The notes under the pieces were generated by a model. That model had not been told where the DNA came from. It saw only the letters and a list, made by a program, of their open reading frames with translations, and did not search any database. Positions 38,084-46,217 of a DNA stretch of 64,000 bases are shown here, in pieces. Position 1 is the first letter of the stretch. Each line of letters opens with the position of its first letter. The stretch is from Phycisphaerales bacterium (GTDB taxonomy: Bacteria > Planctomycetota > Phycisphaerae > Phycisphaerales > UBA1924), in assembly GCA_040217175.1 (NCBI GenBank), contig JAVJNT010000002.1, positions 124,001-188,000 on the forward strand, written 5' to 3'. Position numbers and translations under genes: made by a program.

Positions 38084-38773
38084 CTACGTCTGCGCCGCAA
38101 GCGCTGCGCTTGGCATGAACGTCTGGGCATCGGCGGCGTTGGCCTCGGAGGCGTGGTGGGTTACCAGCACGGTCGCGATGCCGCGCTCGCGGAGGAGGGA
38201 CAGCGTGCGCGGCGCAAGATCTTGGCGAAGCTCGGGGTCGAGGCTGGCGAAGGGCTCGTCGAGCAGCATCACGATCGGGTCGCGCGCCAGGGCGCGGGCA
38301 AGGGCGATGCGCTGCTGCTGGCCGCCGCTGAGGGTGAAGGGCATCGCGCGCGCAAAGCTGTTCATGCCCACGAGGTCGAGCAGTTCGGCCGTCTTCTGGT
38401 GCCGCTCGCTTCGCGGCCGGTGTCGCATGGCGAAGCGGACGTTGGCCGCCGCGGTCATCGTGGGAAAGAGCGCGTAGTCCTGGAACACCACGCCCACGCG
38501 GCGGCGGGCCGCTGGAACGAAGACGCCGTCGCCCGCGACGCATCGCCCACCGACTTCGATCCTGCCCGACCTTGGTCGCTCGAGCCCGGCGATCAGCCGC
38601 AACAGCGTCGACTTGCCGCAGCCCGAAGGCCCGAGCACGGCGTGTACCTCGCCGGCCGCGACGTTGAGCGAGAGGCCGCAGACGACCTCCGCGTCGCGCT
38701 CGTACGCGAAGCACAGGTCCTCGATCACCAGGCCGCCGGCGTTTCTATCGGCCGTCGCATCTACTCGCGTCAT
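38084..38773 (-). CDS. Iron(III) ABC transporter ATP-binding protein
   Basis: A 229-residue ABC ATPase. The ATG overlaps the permease stop by four bases. Walker A is LGPSGCGKSTLLRLIAGLER, the Q-loop VVFQDYALFPTM, the signature LSGGQQQRIALARALARDP and Walker B IVMLLDEPFASLDPELRQDL. The H-loop is LVTHHASEA. It lacks the C-terminal TOBE-like regulatory region of full-length FbpC proteins (about 350 residues), so it is a short form. As the last gene of the operon it should energise the permease at 38770-40425. Confidence 0.88.
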   Translation of the reverse strand: MTRVDATADRNAGGLVIEDLCFAYERDAEVVCGLSLNVAAGEVHAVLGPSGCGKSTLLRLIAGLERPRSGRIEVGGRCVAGDGVFVPAARRRVGVVFQDYALFPTMTAAANVRFAMRHRPRSERHQKTAELLDLVGMNSFARAMPFTLSGGQQQRIALARALARDPIVMLLDEPFASLDPELRQDLAPRTLSLLRERGIATVLVTHHASEANAADAQTFMPSAALAAQT

Positions 38774-40425
38774 CGTGGCGACCTCGCCAGTTTGTTCATG
38801 CGGGACTCCATCGCCGTCGAGAGCACGACCACGGGCACCAGCCCGACGGCGACGATCGCCAGGGCGCCCGAAGAGGCCTCGCCAAGGCGCTCGTCGCTGG
38901 CGAGTTGGTATACGCGGACGGCCAGCGTGTCGAGGCCAAACGGTCGGAGCATGAGGGTCATGGGCAGTTCCTTCGCGGCGTCGACGAAGACCAATAGCAT
39001 CGCGGCGAACATCGCAGGCAGCAGCAGCGGCAGGTGGATGCGCCCGAAGATCCGAATCGGTGAACCGCCGAGCGAATGCGCTGCTTCGTCGAGCCTGGGC
39101 GAGACTCGGTCGAGCCCGGACCGCAGGAAGCCACTTCCGACGGCCAGGAAACGGGCCTGGTAGCCCAGGAGGACGGCGACGACCGTGCCAGTGAGCACGA
39201 GGCCGAGCCGCTCGCCGCCGAGCCAGGCCCACGCGTCGTTGAGGCGGTGGTCGAGCCACGCAAGCGGGATGAGCAGACCGACGGCGAGCACGGTGCCCGG
39301 GACGGCATACCCGAGGTAGCTTGCCTTGAGCGAGGCCCGCGTCGCCCAGGTCTTGTTCATTCGCCTGGCCTCAACGAGCAGGAGGCTGGTCACGACGACG
39401 AGCAGGGCCGCACAGGCCGAGAGCGCGATGGTGGCGGTCCCGTGATCGAGCAAGAGTTCGCCCGCGCGACGATCGCCGTTCGTGATGGTCAGGACCGTCA
39501 GCCAGCCGACGGGGAGCACGAACCCGCCGATGATCGGGAGGGCGCAGACGCCGAGCGCGATGACGCCGCGAAGACCGTGCAGGTGCGTCGGGTGCGGCGT
39601 GTGCGAGCTGGCGTCCGAGGCATGGAAGCGACGACGACCGCGGGCGACGGCCAGCACGAAGAGCGCAACCGCCATCGCACCGAGCAGTACCGAGCCGAGT
39701 TGGGCCGCGGCGACGGGCGAGCCGAGCGTGGCCCACGCTCGGTACACGCCTGTGGCGAAGGTATCGACGGCGCAGTAATCGACGGCGCCGAAGTCCGCGA
39801 CGGTCTCCATGACGACGAGCAACAGGCCGCCCGCGATGGTCGGTGCGGAGATCGGGAGCACCACGCGGAATAGGACGCTCGCCGGCCCACAGCCGAGCGT
39901 CTTGGCGGCATCCATCAGCGAACCGGGCAGCGCGAGGAACGCGGCCCGCGAGGCGAGATAGACGTAGGGATAGAGGCAGAAGGAGAGGATGACCACGGCG
40001 CCCGGCAGCGAACGCATCCTTGGCCACCACCAGCGGACGCCGTCCTCACCGATTGCCAGTTGCTGCAAGGGGCCAGAGGGCTGCAAGAGGTCGGTCACCG
40101 AATACGAGGCGATGTATGCCGGAACGGCAAAGGGCAGCAGCAAGAGGATCGACAGGATGCGACGTCCGGTGAATCGATGCATGGTCACGAACCACGCCGG
40201 TGGCACGCCGAGCAACAGCGTCAGCGCGGCGACGCCCAGGCAGAGCAACGCCGTATTGCCCGCGTACGTGGCGAGCCGGGTCTCGACGATGTGGCCGAAG
40301 ATGCCGTCGCTGTCGCCGGCAAGGCTCGCCACGACGACCGCAAGCGGGACGACGACCGTCAGCGCAACGCCCCATGCGATCGCCGTCCAGCCGAGTGCCG
40401 ACAGCCGGCCGATGGGTGCGCTCAT
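38770..40425 (-). CDS. Iron(III) ABC transporter permease (two fused domains)
   Basis: A 551-residue membrane protein with about twelve helices arranged as two homologous permease halves, the FbpB/SfuB layout. The coupling loops read SLMDAAKTLGCGPASVLFRV in the first half and LDEAAHSLGGSPIRIFGRIH in the second, each followed by a LP...P segment. Both match the EAAxxLG motif that contacts the ATPase. It overlaps genes on both sides by four bases (EfeO-like upstream, ATPase downstream), showing tight translational coupling. It should import iron delivered by the binding protein encoded first in the operon. Confidence 0.9.
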   Translation of the reverse strand: MSAPIGRLSALGWTAIAWGVALTVVVPLAVVVASLAGDSDGIFGHIVETRLATYAGNTALLCLGVAALTLLLGVPPAWFVTMHRFTGRRILSILLLLPFAVPAYIASYSVTDLLQPSGPLQQLAIGEDGVRWWWPRMRSLPGAVVILSFCLYPYVYLASRAAFLALPGSLMDAAKTLGCGPASVLFRVVLPISAPTIAGGLLLVVMETVADFGAVDYCAVDTFATGVYRAWATLGSPVAAAQLGSVLLGAMAVALFVLAVARGRRRFHASDASSHTPHPTHLHGLRGVIALGVCALPIIGGFVLPVGWLTVLTITNGDRRAGELLLDHGTATIALSACAALLVVVTSLLLVEARRMNKTWATRASLKASYLGYAVPGTVLAVGLLIPLAWLDHRLNDAWAWLGGERLGLVLTGTVVAVLLGYQARFLAVGSGFLRSGLDRVSPRLDEAAHSLGGSPIRIFGRIHLPLLLPAMFAAMLLVFVDAAKELPMTLMLRPFGLDTLAVRVYQLASDERLGEASSGALAIVAVGLVPVVVLSTAMESRMNKLARSPR

Positions 40426-41297
40426 GCCGGGACGTCGACGCCGATCGCAGCGGCGGCGCCGGCGATGGCGTCGCGGAACCGATTGCTCGCATCGGCCATC
40501 GTGCGTCGCTCGGCGATGCCGATCCGGCTGTAGGGCGTGCCGGCGGCCGAGCCCTCACGGAAGTGGCCTTCGAGCGTCGCCATCGCGGCGCGGTAGGCCT
40601 GGTCGACAGCGTCAACGCGTGACTGGTTCGCTTCGGCCAGGATGCTCGCGAACGGCTTGAACTGGCTGTACACGCCAATCCAATTGTGCCGGAAGATGAG
40701 CAGGCTCTGGTCGGACCAGGTCTCTTCCTCGCTGGAGACCTTCTTTGCGGCGACCTCATTAGTCAGCATGTACATGCCACCGAACTGACCCTCGACGCTG
40801 AATCGGTCGAGCTCGCCCAGCTCTCGATCCAGGCGCTCGATACTGAGGACGAGGCGATCGGCAAACGGCTTGGCAGCGGCGAGGTCTTCGTACGCGAAGA
40901 TCAGCGCCTCGACCTTGTGGAATCCGCGAAACTCGGGATCGGTCTCGCCGCGCTCGAACGCGTACGGCCGCGCGTCGATGTCCGAGTCACTCTCCTCGAA
41001 TGACGCGGCGAGCACCTCGATCTCCTCGTAGGGCGGGCGCGACTCGACGTAGGCCCGCTTCGCACGCTGCAGGTCGCCGCTGGCGACAGCGGCCGCGAGC
41101 TCCCGTACCAGGGGCATTTGGTCTTGACACCGTTTTTGGAAGTAGGCGATGCCCTCGGCGACCGCCTTTTCGTGCTCGGGCGTCGGCCGCAGGGTTGCGC
41201 GTGCGGAAGTCGCTGACGCGGCCAGGCCTCGGCTAGCCAGGGTGGCGCCCGCGGCCGCGGCGACGCCAGCCATCATGAATTCACGGCGTTCCATCAT
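40422..41297 (-). CDS. EfeO/imelysin-family periplasmic protein with Tat-like signal
   Basis: A 291-residue exported protein. The N-terminus MMERREFMMAGVAAAAGATL is a twin-arginine-type signal. The mature part matches the EfeO/imelysin (M75) family: HEKAVAEGIAYFQKRCQDQM, RPYAFERGETDPEFRGFHKV with the GFHxxE motif, WSDQSLLIFRHNWIGVYSQF and YRAAMATLEGHFREG. EfeO works with the EfeU permease in ferrous iron uptake. Here the gene sits between the binding-protein and permease genes of a ferric ABC system, so it probably captures or hands over iron in the periplasm. No efeU or efeB is nearby. Confidence 0.85.
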   Translation of the reverse strand: MMERREFMMAGVAAAAGATLASRGLAASATSARATLRPTPEHEKAVAEGIAYFQKRCQDQMPLVRELAAAVASGDLQRAKRAYVESRPPYEEIEVLAASFEESDSDIDARPYAFERGETDPEFRGFHKVEALIFAYEDLAAAKPFADRLVLSIERLDRELGELDRFSVEGQFGGMYMLTNEVAAKKVSSEEETWSDQSLLIFRHNWIGVYSQFKPFASILAEANQSRVDAVDQAYRAAMATLEGHFREGSAAGTPYSRIGIAERRTMADASNRFRDAIAGAAAAIGVDVPA

Positions 41298-41334
41298 CTC
41301 GGACTCCTTTGCAGCGTTTCAGGGATGGCCGGGG

Positions 41335-42378
41335 TCACCGCCAGCCGGCGCGGTCCATGGTCTCGACGGCCTCTCGGTTCTTCTCGGCCATGGCGGACAC
41401 CGGGACGTCCGCCGGGCGGAACGCCTCGAACCGCTTCAGCACGTCGGCCACCTCCACGCCCTCGACGACGGGGTACTCGAAGTTGCCCTTGGCGAGCGAC
41501 TCCTGGGCCGCATCGCTGAGCAGGAACTCGATGAAGCGGATCGCGTTCTCGCGGTTCGGAGCGTTCTTCACGACGCCCGCGCCGCTGATGTTGACGTGGG
41601 CACCACCGAGGGGCGTGTCGCTCGAGTCCTGATCGGGGAAGATGATGCGGACCGACTCGGCGGCCTCGCGATCGGCGCCCTCGCCGGCGAGCATGCGGGC
41701 GACGTAGTAGTGGTTGACGACGGCCACGTCGCCCTCGCCGGCGGCGATCGCGCGGACCTGGTCTCGGTCGCCGCCCTGCGGGGTGCGTGCAAGGTTCGCG
41801 ACGACGCTTTCGCACCACGCCTGCGTCGCCTCGGCACCAAGCCGATGGATGAGCGAAGCAACCAGCGACTGGTTGTACACGCTCGACGAGCTGCGAATCA
41901 GGACTCGATCGCGCCAACGCTCGTCGGCCAGGTCGGCGTAGCTCGTGATCGCCCCGGCGGGCACGCGGTCGTTCGAGGCCACGATCAATCGCACCCGCCG
42001 CGTGAGCGCGAACCACCGGCCGTCGGGATCGCGCAGGTACTCCGGCACACGCTGCTCGAGCTCTTCGGACTCGACCGATGCCAGCACGCCGGCTTGCAAC
42101 GCTCGTTCGAGGCGGGCCGCGTCGACGGTGATGAACACGTCGGCAGGGCTCAGATCGCCCTCTCGCTGGATGCGGGCGAGGAGTTGGTCGCTCCCGCCCT
42201 CGATGAGGTTGACCTTGATGCCGGTTTCGGCGGTGAACCGCTCGTACAGGGCGTCGTCGGTGTCGTAGTGGCGTGCCGAGTAGACGTTGACGACTTCCTG
42301 CGACGACGCGTCTTCGGGCGTGTTGCCGGGGCCGAACGAGAGGGCGATGGCAAGCACCAGGGACAGCAGTGCGGTCAC
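41335..42378 (-). CDS. Iron(III) ABC transporter substrate-binding protein
   Basis: A 347-residue periplasmic protein with a GTG start preceded by AAGGAG. A signal peptide (MTALLSLVLAIALSFG) leads into VVNVYSARHYDTDDALYERF, a hallmark of the FbpA/FutA family. SSVYNQSLVASLIHRLG and VVNHYYVARMLAG supply the tyrosines that bind ferric iron, and the C-terminal SGAGVVKNAPNRENAIRFIE is also typical. It is the first gene of a four-gene operon (binding protein, EfeO-like, permease, ATPase). An inverted repeat 63 bases upstream is a candidate iron-responsive operator. Confidence 0.92.
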   Translation of the reverse strand: MTALLSLVLAIALSFGPGNTPEDASSQEVVNVYSARHYDTDDALYERFTAETGIKVNLIEGGSDQLLARIQREGDLSPADVFITVDAARLERALQAGVLASVESEELEQRVPEYLRDPDGRWFALTRRVRLIVASNDRVPAGAITSYADLADERWRDRVLIRSSSSVYNQSLVASLIHRLGAEATQAWCESVVANLARTPQGGDRDQVRAIAAGEGDVAVVNHYYVARMLAGEGADREAAESVRIIFPDQDSSDTPLGGAHVNISGAGVVKNAPNRENAIRFIEFLLSDAAQESLAKGNFEYPVVEGVEVADVLKRFEAFRPADVPVSAMAEKNREAVETMDRAGWR

Positions 42379-42440
42379 GAGAGGCTCCTTCTGCGATGCC
42401 GAGGCCGAGGCCGAAGCCGGCCGCGTTGGGGCAGACCCTA

Positions 42441-42457
42441 TTGAGACAGAGTCTCAA
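42441..42457 (-). promoter_or_regulatory. Candidate operator of the iron-uptake operon
   Basis: TTGAGACAGAGTCTCAA is a perfect 7-3-7 inverted repeat. On the minus strand a TATAGT box (a good -10) directly abuts it, so a bound regulator would block transcription start. Spacing and position fit an iron-responsive repressor such as a Fur or Rrf2-type protein. The core TGA-N9-TCA resembles the RirA iron box, but the identity of the regulator is inference. The following 306 bases (42458-42763) contain nothing else I can support. Confidence 0.5.
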
Positions 42458-42763
42458 CTATAGCGGTGGCCAATCGGTGCGGACGGCAATCCGACGGATC
42501 CGTGGACGCATTCCGGCTTCCATCGGGGTTGGTTTGCCACGGGCCCCTTGCGTGCCGACGGTCGTGGCGTCGACGCGGACCGATCTGGAGTGCTCGACCC
42601 GCTCGGAGGCATGCACGTCGCACGCGTGCTCTCGTCCTGAGCGACGAAGATCGACCAGAGGGGCCGATGGCCGTCCAGTGATTCGCCGGCGTGGACTTTG
42701 GCCGCGCGTCCGTGTGGTCCGAGACGTGCAAACCGCCTGGACGCAGCGAGCGGGAAGCAGGGC

Positions 42764-42814
42764 AATGGAGCGGAGGCGACTCGAACGCCCAACTTCCAGC
42801 TTGCAAAGCTGGCA
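42764..42814. repeat. Left attachment site (attL), 3' remnant of tRNA-Ala
   Basis: A 51-base perfect copy of 47706-47756. It contains the tRNA-Ala 3' half (anticodon loop, variable region, T arm, acceptor strand) but no 5' half, so it is not a functional tRNA gene. Confidence 0.93.
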
Positions 42815-43019
42815 ACCCCACGCCGTAACCCCTGATTCTACCGGCACTTGCGAGCCGACGCCCGACGCCCCCCGCGCATGCCCCAGCAGTTGCGGCCAGA
42901 ACGGCCACGAATCGGGCGACCTGGACGCCGACTTGGCGGTGGTTGTTGAGGAATGGGCGAGCTTGCCCGAGCCGATCAAGCGGGCCGTGGTTGCGATGGT
43001 CGAGGCGAGCGGGAAGTGA
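42815..43019 (+). other. Detached C-terminal coding segment of the integrase
   Basis: The frame that the integrase uses through the right 51-bp core continues, through the left core, for 68 codons to a TGA at 43017-43019. It reads QPHAVTPDSTGTCEPTPD and later ends EEWASLPEPIKRAVVAMVEA plus SGK. A tail of the form DLDADLAVVVEEWASLPEPI-K closely resembles the C-termini of planctomycete tyrosine integrases as I recall them (D-P-x-L-x-x-V-x-x-W-x-x-L-P-E-P-I). In the integrated element this piece is separated from its gene by 3.4 kb and has no ribosome site of its own. In the circular form it would be fused in frame to residue 442 of the integrase. Confidence 0.75.
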
Positions 43020-43126
43020 CGGTCGGCCGAACTGGTGGCCAGCGGACGGACCGCCCCCCCGACCCCCAACGCGGCGCGCTGCGTCAACCACCAATTGTAG
43101 GTTCGGGGCGCGTCACAACCACGATC

Positions 43127-43149
43127 TAACTAAGCACTTTCCCTAGTTA
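43127..43149. promoter_or_regulatory. Inverted repeat upstream of the element's early operon
   Basis: TAACTA and TAGTTA, separated by 11 bases, form an inverted repeat in the AT-richest part of the gene-free stretch 43020-43295. A TATAAG box follows at about 43166. It may be an operator, a replication iteron or an integrase arm site. The rest of the gap shows AGGAG before the HTH gene and nothing else clear. Confidence 0.35.
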
Positions 43150-43295
43150 ACCAACCGACAGGACTGTATAAGTGGTTTCGTCCGTGGCGTTTAGATCGGA
43201 TTCGGCTTCCGACAGGGCACACCCCACCGCTTGACGGAGGGTTTTTTGCGGATTTTTCGGGTACCCCTTGCCATCGTCGAAGCACAGGAGACCCG

Positions 43296-43544
43296 ATGGC
43301 ACTGGACGCCGACCGAACGCTCCCCGCGTTGTTGAACTCGAAGCAGGTTACCGACCACTACGGCATCCCGCCCCGCACGCTTGCACGTCTGGTGTCGAGC
43401 AACGCGATCCCTTCGACCACGGTCGGGCGGTCGCGTCTGTTTCCGCGTGCGGCGCTGGAATTGTGGGTTGCCCACGGATGCCCAGACGAACCCGGCGATG
43501 GCGGACGCATCTTGCACGTGCTGCGCAAGGCGGTGACGGCATGA
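43296..43544 (+). CDS. AlpA/excisionase-like helix-turn-helix protein
   Basis: An 82-residue protein, with AGGAG six bases before the ATG. LLNSKQVTDHYGIPPRTLAR, then LVSSNAIPSTTVGRSRLFPR and AALELWV, is the HTH_17/MerR-like fold of excisionases and AlpA regulators. It probably acts as recombination directionality factor for the integrase or as activator of the element's operon. It overlaps the next gene by four bases (ATGA), and these genes read away from the left attachment site. Confidence 0.78.
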   Translation: MALDADRTLPALLNSKQVTDHYGIPPRTLARLVSSNAIPSTTVGRSRLFPRAALELWVAHGCPDEPGDGGRILHVLRKAVTA

Positions 43545-44017
43545 GCGAGCCGCACCTGTGGGAATGGGGACCACCGAATCCCCAGAATGACGCGACCCCG
43601 GCGGCAACCGGGGCACACGTCCACGAATCAGAAAGGCGAACTAATTCTACGCAATCCATCCCAGCGCCGGCTCACCACGCGGCTCCGAGCGGCACGACTG
43701 AAGTGGCGGCGCGACGCATCGCGGGCGCTGCTGGAAACCTGCGACAACGCATCCACGCGGCCATCGTCGCAGCCGGCGCGCACGGACTGACCGACGACGA
43801 AGGCGAAGCGCTGCTGTGGATCAAGCCGCAGACGTACACGCCCCGGCGCGGTGAACTTGTGCGGCTGGGGTTGGTGGTGGACAGTGGCGAGCGCCGGCAC
43901 ACGTCGAGCGGCCGACCTGCTGCCGTCTGGATCGACGCCAGACTGGCCCGTAGCGCCCCGAGGATGGCCCCTGCGGCGTCGCGTGCTACGGCGGGTTCAG
44001 AGAGGGGGCAAGCATGA
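43541..44017 (+). CDS. Element protein with probable winged-helix domain
   Basis: A 158-residue protein whose start overlaps the previous stop. Residues 1-60 are low in complexity (HLWEWGPPNPQNDATPAATG). The rest (RIHAAIVAAGAHGLTDDEGE, IKPQTYTPRRGELVRLGLVV, then DSGERRHTSSGRPAAVW) looks like a winged helix of the kind found in small phage proteins beside replication genes, where the S-x-x-G-R-P-A-x-V-W turn is the wing. DNA binding is likely. The target is unknown, and no specific family is claimed. It overlaps the primase gene by four bases. Confidence 0.65.
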   Translation: MSEPHLWEWGPPNPQNDATPAATGAHVHESERRTNSTQSIPAPAHHAAPSGTTEVAARRIAGAAGNLRQRIHAAIVAAGAHGLTDDEGEALLWIKPQTYTPRRGELVRLGLVVDSGERRHTSSGRPAAVWIDARLARSAPRMAPAASRATAGSERGQA

Positions 44018-45927
44018 GCGAGCCCGTCCAGCACGTTCTGGCCGCCCTACGCGGCCACGGGCACGAACCCCGCCAGTCTGGCGGTGGTTGGTCTTGCCGA
44101 TGCCCTGCCCACGACGACACCAATCCCTCGCTGTCGATCCGCGCCGGCGACGAAGGGCGGGCACTGGTGTATTGCCACGCGGGCTGTAGCGTCGAGGCGG
44201 TGTGCGATGCCATCGGGCTGCGGCCCGCCGACCTGTTCGCGTCTACCAGCGATGGACCCACCGGACGGACAGCCACGAAGTGCCGGCAGGAATCGACCAC
44301 GAAGCCCCGGACGTTCACGACGGCGGATGATGCGGTGCGCGAGCTGGAACGCCGGCACGGCCGACGCTCGGCGACCTGGACGTACACGGACGCAGCGGGT
44401 GAGCCCGTGGGATTGGTGGTACGGTGGAATACGGACACGGACAAGATCGTGCGGCCGGTTGCGCGTGGCGACGATGGACGCTGGCGCATCGGTGGGATGT
44501 CGGACCCCCGACCCCTGTACGCCCTGCCCGACCTGCTGGCCGCGCCGCTGTCGGATCGGGTGTGGGTGTGCGAGGGCGAGAAGGCGGCGGATGATGCGCG
44601 AGCGGTAGGACTGACGGCGACGACAAGCCCGCACGGGTCACAGTCGGCAAGCAAGGCGGATTGGTCCCCGATGGCCGGGCATGACGTAGTGATCCTGCCC
44701 GACCGCGACAAAGCCGGCGAGGGGTACGCCGACGACGTGGCGGGACTTGTGACGGCTGCGGGTGCGAAGTCGGTGCGGGTGGTTCGGTTGGCGGACTTGT
44801 GGGCAGGGATGCCCGAAGGCGGTGATATGGTGGACCTGTTGGACCATCGCGGCGGTGACGGTGAAACCGTGCGGGCGGAAGTCGAGGCGTTGGCGGATGC
44901 GGCCGAACCTGTTGCGGATTCGTTTCAGCCGCTTAGGGTGCGAGGCGATCGAAACGAATTGCGATTCGTTTCCGTGGCGGACATTGGCCCCTCTGAGCCC
45001 ACCGATTGGCTGTGGCCGGGGTACATCGCCCGAGGGAGCGTGACGCTGCTGACCGGCCGATGGAAGGGCGGCAAGACCACGCTGCTAGGCCACCTGCTGC
45101 GCGACCTGTACCGGGGCGAGGGGTTGGTAGACTCGCCCATCGACGGCCCCACGCTGATCGTGAGCGAGGAACCGCTGTCACTGTGGAGACGACGACGCGA
45201 CGCCCTACCCCTTCCTGCCGACGTGCGCATCGCCCAGCGTGAGAGTTTCGCCAAGCCCAGCCGGCAACAGTGGCAAGCGTGGATCGAATCGCTAGCCGAG
45301 ACCATCCGACGCGATGGCGTGGCACTGGTAGTGTTCGACACGCTGGCGGGGCTGTGGCCCGTGGACAACGAGAACGATGCGGCGCAGGTACAGGAAGCGC
45401 TCGCCCTGCTACGCGACCTGACGCAAGCCGGCGCTGCGGTGCTGCTGTGCCACCATCCCCGCAAGGGCGAGGGCGAGAACTTCCAAGCGAGCCGGGGAAG
45501 CGGAGCGCTGCCGGGGTTCGCCGACATTCTGGTGGAGCTACAGCCCTACCAGAGAGACGACGCCAGCGACCGCCGGCGCAAGCTGGTGGCGACCGGACGC
45601 TACGAAGGCATCCCCGCAGAAGTGGTGATCGAGTTGACCGACGACGGGTACATCATGCTGGGCGAGCCCACGGGCGTGCGTGCTGCCGAAGTTGCCGACA
45701 CCATCGCCGAACTGCTGCCGGCAGACGGGAAGGGCATGACCCCCGCCGACGTGGCGGAGGCGTGGCCGACTGACTGGAAGCCGGGCATAACCAAACTGCG
45801 CGGTGTGCTGAGGGCCGGACACAAGACTGGCCGCTGGGTAGAAAGCGGCGAGGGAGCGAAGGGCTCGCCCTACACCTACACGCGGCCCCCGAACTCGTTT
45901 CAATCGCCAGAGACCCATAGCGGCTGA
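44014..45927 (+). CDS. Primase-ATPase (CHC2-like zinc finger, TOPRIM and RecA-like domains)
   Basis: A 637-residue replication protein. N-terminal zinc finger: WSCRCPAHDDTNPSLSI with VYCHAGCSVEAVCDAIGL (residues about 27-70). TOPRIM-like catalytic region: DRVWVCEGEKAADDARAVGL and VVILPDRDKAGEGYADDVAG, with its Glu and DxD acids. RecA-like ATPase (about 340-550): SVTLLTGRWKGGKTTLLGHL with Walker A KGGKTT, TLIVSEEPLSLWRRRR, ALVVFDTLAGLWPV for Walker B and AVLLCHHPRKGEGENF. This combination is typical of phage, satellite and plasmid RepA/primase-helicases. It should drive replication of the excised circle. The C-terminus may be a winged helix (MTPADVAEAWPTDWKPGITK). Confidence 0.85.
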   Translation: MSEPVQHVLAALRGHGHEPRQSGGGWSCRCPAHDDTNPSLSIRAGDEGRALVYCHAGCSVEAVCDAIGLRPADLFASTSDGPTGRTATKCRQESTTKPRTFTTADDAVRELERRHGRRSATWTYTDAAGEPVGLVVRWNTDTDKIVRPVARGDDGRWRIGGMSDPRPLYALPDLLAAPLSDRVWVCEGEKAADDARAVGLTATTSPHGSQSASKADWSPMAGHDVVILPDRDKAGEGYADDVAGLVTAAGAKSVRVVRLADLWAGMPEGGDMVDLLDHRGGDGETVRAEVEALADAAEPVADSFQPLRVRGDRNELRFVSVADIGPSEPTDWLWPGYIARGSVTLLTGRWKGGKTTLLGHLLRDLYRGEGLVDSPIDGPTLIVSEEPLSLWRRRRDALPLPADVRIAQRESFAKPSRQQWQAWIESLAETIRRDGVALVVFDTLAGLWPVDNENDAAQVQEALALLRDLTQAGAAVLLCHHPRKGEGENFQASRGSGALPGFADILVELQPYQRDDASDRRRKLVATGRYEGIPAEVVIELTDDGYIMLGEPTGVRAAEVADTIAELLPADGKGMTPADVAEAWPTDWKPGITKLRGVLRAGHKTGRWVESGEGAKGSPYTYTRPPNSFQSPETHSG

Positions 45928-45951
45928 AACGAATCCGAGCCGTAGGGGCGG

Positions 45952-46110
45952 CTAAGAGAAGATGCCCCACAACACCCACGCGACAGTTGCGATGCCGATG
46001 GCGATGACTACGAGAAAGAACACCCAGCGACCCAGGCGGCCGAACTCTTGTTCATCGTCGCGCCGCTTGAGCGCGCGGTACACGGCTTCCTCTTGTTCGT
46101 TGTTCGCCAC
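45952..46110 (-). CDS. Small single-pass membrane protein
   Basis: The only minus-strand gene of the element. From the GTG at 46108-46110, which has AAGGGGGG five bases upstream, it encodes 52 residues. They are a charged N-terminal helix (NNEQEEAVYRALKRRDDEQE) followed by one membrane span (WVFFLVVIAIGIATVAWVLW) and GIFS. An ATG 15 bases further upstream is possible. I recognise no family. Its size and topology would fit a toxin, a superinfection-exclusion protein or a holin-like protein, but nothing in the sequence decides this. It is divergent from the repressor gene. Confidence 0.6.
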   Translation of the reverse strand: MANNEQEEAVYRALKRRDDEQEFGRLGRWVFFLVVIAIGIATVAWVLWGIFS

Positions 46111-46183
46111 GGTGCCCCCCTTCATACAACCGGATTCTATGGCTGATGCTGCTGGCGACGCTGTGGTGCCCAACAGAATATAG

Positions 46184-46212
46184 TTGCATAAATCGAAGTA
46201 TTGGAGTACAAT
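46184..46212 (+). promoter_or_regulatory. Sigma70 promoter of repressor-integrase genes, leaderless
   Basis: TTGCAT (46184-46189) and TACAAT (46207-46212) are separated by exactly 17 bases. Transcription should start at about 46218, which is the A of the repressor start codon. ATTG-N5-CAAT (46200-46212) overlaps the -10 box and could be the repressor's own operator. Confidence 0.6.
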
Positions 46213-46217
46213 TCAGT

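Noticed and set aside
42369-42763. The upstream part of the plus-strand frame that continues into the integrase tail segment, considered as an independent gene
   Set aside because: Upstream of the att core the frame crosses the fbpA start and operator region and is not protein-like. Only the part from the core onward is meaningful.
42764-42814. A second tRNA-Ala gene
   Set aside because: Only the 3' half is present; the D arm and 5' acceptor strand are missing. It is the attL remnant.
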